From Actinoallomurus spadix (GTDB lineage: Bacteria; Actinomycetota; Actinomycetes; Streptosporangiales; Streptosporangiaceae): 64,000 bases of DNA. The stretch spans positions 1 through 64,000 of the forward strand of contig NZ_JAMXMX010000024.1 in NCBI RefSeq assembly GCF_024055725.1, given 5' to 3'. Below, piece after piece: positions 61,874 to 64,000 of this stretch. Below the pieces are notes generated by a model. It was not told the origin of the DNA. It ran no database searches and saw only the letters and a list, made by a program, of their open reading frames with translations. Numbering within the stretch: the first letter of the stretch is position 1; each line of letters starts with the position of its first letter. The translations under genes were made by a program, and so were the position numbers.

Positions 61874-61966
61874 CCGGGTTCGTCGGGTACGGCGCGCCGG
61901 TAACCCGGCAGCCGCTCACACGGGCGTAAGCGAGGTTGAGGATGGCGCCTCGCCCAGGCGGGGAGT

Positions 61967-62200
61967 TCAAGGACCGAACCGGGCCCAGACGACCTTTCCC
62001 CGGTGCGGGACGCCTGCCAGCCAAGGCGTCCGTTCGTCAGCTCCCGGATCAGGAACAGCTCACGCCCGGTCTCGTCAGCCTGCTCCGGATCGATGACCCG
62101 CGGCATCGTCGCGCCGTCGGGGTCCCACACCCCGACCTCGATCAGGGCTCCGTCACATCGCTCAGCCACCGCACCGCTCGGGGGTCCCTGTCGCCACCCT
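61967..62200 (-). pseudogene. Frameshifted fragment of an RsbW-like ATP-binding protein
   Basis: On the minus strand the frame reads IEVGVWDPDGATMPRVIDPEQADETGRELFLIRELTNGRLGWQASRTG, the C-terminal half of actinobacterial HATPase_c_2 proteins. The expected ending KVVWARFGP is present but in another frame, so a one-base loss lies just before it at about 61995. The N-terminal half (with the N box) is missing. A relative of the intact gene at 10765-11211. Confidence 0.7.
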
Positions 62201-62262
62201 GCTGCCGGGATGGACACCTTGACCGAGTGTTTCGTGCACCCCCTCGATCGCGGACGGACTCG

Positions 62263-62283
62263 CTGTAACCTTTTCTGTTACAG
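62263..62283. promoter_or_regulatory. Rrf2 operator overlapping the ribosome binding site
   Basis: CTGTAAC and GTTACAG, perfect 7-base arms with a 7-base spacer. The right arm overlaps the CAGGAGG ribosome binding site of the Rrf2 gene. Confidence 0.7.
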
Positions 62284-62293
62284 GAGGTGGTTC

Positions 62294-62725
62294 ATGGCGG
62301 CCAACAGTCGGCTCACGATCGCCGTGCACGCTCTCGCCTGGCTCGCGCTGGCGCGGCGGCAGGGACGGGAGCAGCTCACGTCGGACCAGGTCGCCGCCAG
62401 CGTCAACACCAACCCGGTCATCATTCGTCGCAGCCTCGGCGACCTTCGCCGGGCGGGTCTCGTCAGCGTTCGCCACGGGCCGGGGGCCGGCTGGAGCCTC
62501 GCCCGGCCGCCCGAAGAGATCTCCCTCGCGGAGGTCTACGACGCGGTCGAGGGCGATCCGGTCTTCGGGATGCACCACACCGAGCCGAACCTCGAGTGCC
62601 CGGTCGGCAAGGGCATTCGCCCGGCGCTGGGGTCGATCTACAGCGGAGCCCAGCAGGCCCTGCGACGGGAGCTGGGCCGTACGTCGATCGCAGACGTGCT
62701 CCGGCAGACCTTGCAGGTGAGCTGA
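62294..62725 (+). CDS. Rrf2 family transcriptional regulator
   Basis: A 143-residue Rrf2-type winged-helix regulator: AANSRLTIAVHALAWLAL, LTSDQVAASVNTNPVIIRRSLGDLRRAGLVSVRHGPGAGWSLARPPEEISLAEVYDAVEGDPVF, ending in LRQTLQVS. Only one Cys (in NLECPVGKGIRPAL) of the three Fe-S Cys is present, so it is a non-cluster Rrf2 protein that may sense redox or another ligand. ATG 62294 follows AGGAGG closely. The palindrome over the ribosome binding site indicates autorepression. Confidence 0.9.
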   Translation: MAANSRLTIAVHALAWLALARRQGREQLTSDQVAASVNTNPVIIRRSLGDLRRAGLVSVRHGPGAGWSLARPPEEISLAEVYDAVEGDPVFGMHHTEPNLECPVGKGIRPALGSIYSGAQQALRRELGRTSIADVLRQTLQVS

Positions 62726-62727
62726 GC

Positions 62728-62991
62728 GGCCACGCCGGCGCGTCGCCGCTGGCGTACCTGCAGACCGAGCACGCCGAGAACACCTACCCCGCGCTGCCCG
62801 TACGGACCGGCGAGAACTTCTTCGTATGGTTCGCCCGGTTCGCCGGCCACGCCGACGCCACCGCGCACCAACGGCGACTGGAGCGTTCCCGGGGGTGGCG
62901 CGAGGATGTGCTGCCGCGGCTGTCGGCGGTCCTCACGAGCGCGCCTCAGCACCTGACGCTGGCCCCGACCGCACGGTCTCTCCTGCGCTGA
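62728..62991 (+). pseudogene. 5'-truncated NIPSNAP family gene
   Basis: This frame encodes the C-terminal part of NIPSNAP-domain proteins: EHAENTYPALPVRTGENFFVWFARFAGHADATAH and QHLTLAPTARSLLR. The first roughly 25 residues of the domain and any start codon are missing. It begins immediately after the Rrf2 stop, so a deletion fused the end of this gene to the regulator locus. Confidence 0.6.
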
Positions 62992-63145
62992 GCCACCAGC
63001 GGCCCGGGCGGGTGACGGACCGGCGGATTTGCATCTGACACCAATGTGAGGTCTTAGCGTGGTGAGCGTCGGCGTTCACCGAGCGTTTCACCCCTCTGAT
63101 CTCACGGACGGCCGGGTCAAGCCGTGTGTGGAAAGGCAGAACGTC

Positions 63146-64000
63146 ATGCGCGCAGCCCGCTATCACGAGTACGGCGGTGTGGAGACCCTCGTGGTCGAGC
63201 AGGTACCGGACCCTCATCCCGGGCCCGGCGAGATCCGCATCCGCGTCGCGGCGGCCGGCGTCAATCCGGTCGACTGGAAAGTGCGTTCCGGTGCGGTGCG
63301 CGAGGTGCTCCCCGTGGACCTGCCGGCGATTCCCGGCCGTGACGCCGCCGGCGTGGTCGACGAGATCGGGGAGGGCGTGCAGGGGGTGAGCGTCGGCGAC
63401 CGTGTCTTCGGGCTGGGCGGCGTCACCGGCGCGACGGCGGAGCTGGCCGTGCTCTCGGCCTGGGCGCACGCACCCACGACGTGGACCGACGAGGAGGCCG
63501 CCGGCGCCGGTCTGGCATCCGTGACCGCGATGGGCGGGCTGAAGGCGCTCGGTCCCCTACAGGGGCGCAGCCTTCTCATCGAGGGCGCCGCCGGAGGCGT
63601 GGGCAGTGCCGCGGTCGAGATCGCGGTGGCTCAGGGCGCCACCGTGATCGGGACGGCCAGCGAGCGCAACCACGAGTTCCTCACCTCTCTCGGCGCCGTT
63701 CCCACCACCTACGGCACCGGCCTCGCGGAGCGCCTCGCCACCCTGGCTCCGGACGGTGTCGACCTCGCGCTCGACACCGCGGCCTCCGGGTCTCTGGCCG
63801 ACCTCGTCGCGATCGTGGGCGACCCCGCTCGCGTGTCGACGATCGCCGACTACGCCAGCGCGCATCGCCTGGGTGTGCATCTGGCCAACGCGGAGAACGA
63901 CCCCGCGCTCCTCGCCGAAGCGGGCGAACTCGGCCGGCAGGGCCGCTACACACCGCGCATCGAGCGGACCTACCCGCTCGAACAGATCGCGGAAGCGCAC
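63146..64000 (+). CDS. NADPH:quinone oxidoreductase-like MDR enzyme (partial)
   Basis: The 5' 285 codons of a medium-chain dehydrogenase/reductase of the QOR type. It has RYHEYGGVETLVVEQVPDP, the domain motif AAGVNPVDWKVRSG, PGRDAAGVVDEIGEGVQGVSVGDRVFG and the Rossmann motif LLIEGAAGGVGSAAVEIAVAQGATVIGTAS. No catalytic-zinc Cys pattern, so it is the zinc-independent quinone reductase type. The frame is open at the window edge, ending at YPLEQIAEAH, so about 20-30 residues are missing. The ATG lies 12 bases downstream of GGAAAGG. The Rrf2 regulator upstream is in the same direction. Confidence 0.9.
   Translation, partial: MRAARYHEYGGVETLVVEQVPDPHPGPGEIRIRVAAAGVNPVDWKVRSGAVREVLPVDLPAIPGRDAAGVVDEIGEGVQGVSVGDRVFGLGGVTGATAELAVLSAWAHAPTTWTDEEAAGAGLASVTAMGGLKALGPLQGRSLLIEGAAGGVGSAAVEIAVAQGATVIGTASERNHEFLTSLGAVPTTYGTGLAERLATLAPDGVDLALDTAASGSLADLVAIVGDPARVSTIADYASAHRLGVHLANAENDPALLAEAGELGRQGRYTPRIERTYPLEQIAEAH

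Overview
The window is a chromosomal segment of a high-GC actinomycete. GC-rich codons dominate, GTG and TTG starts and leaderless genes are common, and the gene families are typical of the group: F420/PPOX-type flavoenzymes, XRE/DUF5753 with DUF397 and an RsbW-like ATP-binding protein, an EACC1-linked caspase, FxLD-type methyltransferase, LppP/LprE lipoprotein and PucR. The very frequent CGTACGG-type words and the gene mix suggest a Streptosporangiales/Thermomonosporaceae relative (Actinomadura-like); that placement is an inference. I see no rRNA, tRNA, CRISPR array, integrase or intact transposase.

Layout. 0.4-10.6 kb: housekeeping and regulatory genes (lipoprotein, D-Ala-D-Ala carboxypeptidase with a huge acidic N-terminus, MarR/PPOX, SDR/XRE, TetR/RibD-like reductase, ASCH, TSCPD). 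10.8-12.3 kb: ATP-binding protein and XRE/DUF5753 regulator, with a truncated DUF397 gene. 12.3-17.5 kb: an AT-richer defence island. It holds an EACC1 gene coupled to a caspase-SRA(YDG)-HNH fusion, and divergently a SauUSI-like PLD/SF2-helicase/DUF3427 restriction enzyme. 17.6-21.8 kb: a five-gene operon (XRE-TPR regulator, HAD hydrolase, radical SAM/SPASM enzyme, 43-residue Cys-containing peptide, APH-like kinase) that looks like a RiPP locus. 22-25.2 kb: hypothetical gene, FxLD-type methyltransferase and small P-loop kinase, bracketed by two copies of a 37-bp identical sequence.

25.2-45.8 kb: LLM flavin oxidoreductase, Ser/Thr kinase, an MMPL exporter with its own NarL-type two-component system, AraC/hydrolase pair, tandem sulfotransferase paralogues, a double-domain SagB-type nitroreductase, two secreted serine proteases, a GH4 glycosidase and an orphan cytochrome b (QcrB) divergent from a PucR regulator. 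45.8-55.5 kb: a second NarL-type two-component system with a DUF4097 protein, then an OmpR-type two-component system feeding a MacAB-like export operon (lipoprotein, PG-binding adaptor, ATPase, FtsX permease) behind three 22-bp-phased direct repeats. 56-61.9 kb: a four-gene amide/nitrile operon (nitrilase, membrane protein, amidase, MetX-like hydrolase) under a 31-bp palindrome, with a LacI regulator. 61.9-64 kb: two pseudogene fragments, an Rrf2 regulator with an operator over its ribosome binding site, and a quinone reductase that runs off the end.

The strongest candidate for an undescribed system is the EACC1 + caspase-SRA-HNH pair beside a SauUSI-like enzyme: two different modified-DNA readers back to back, one of them fused to a protease.
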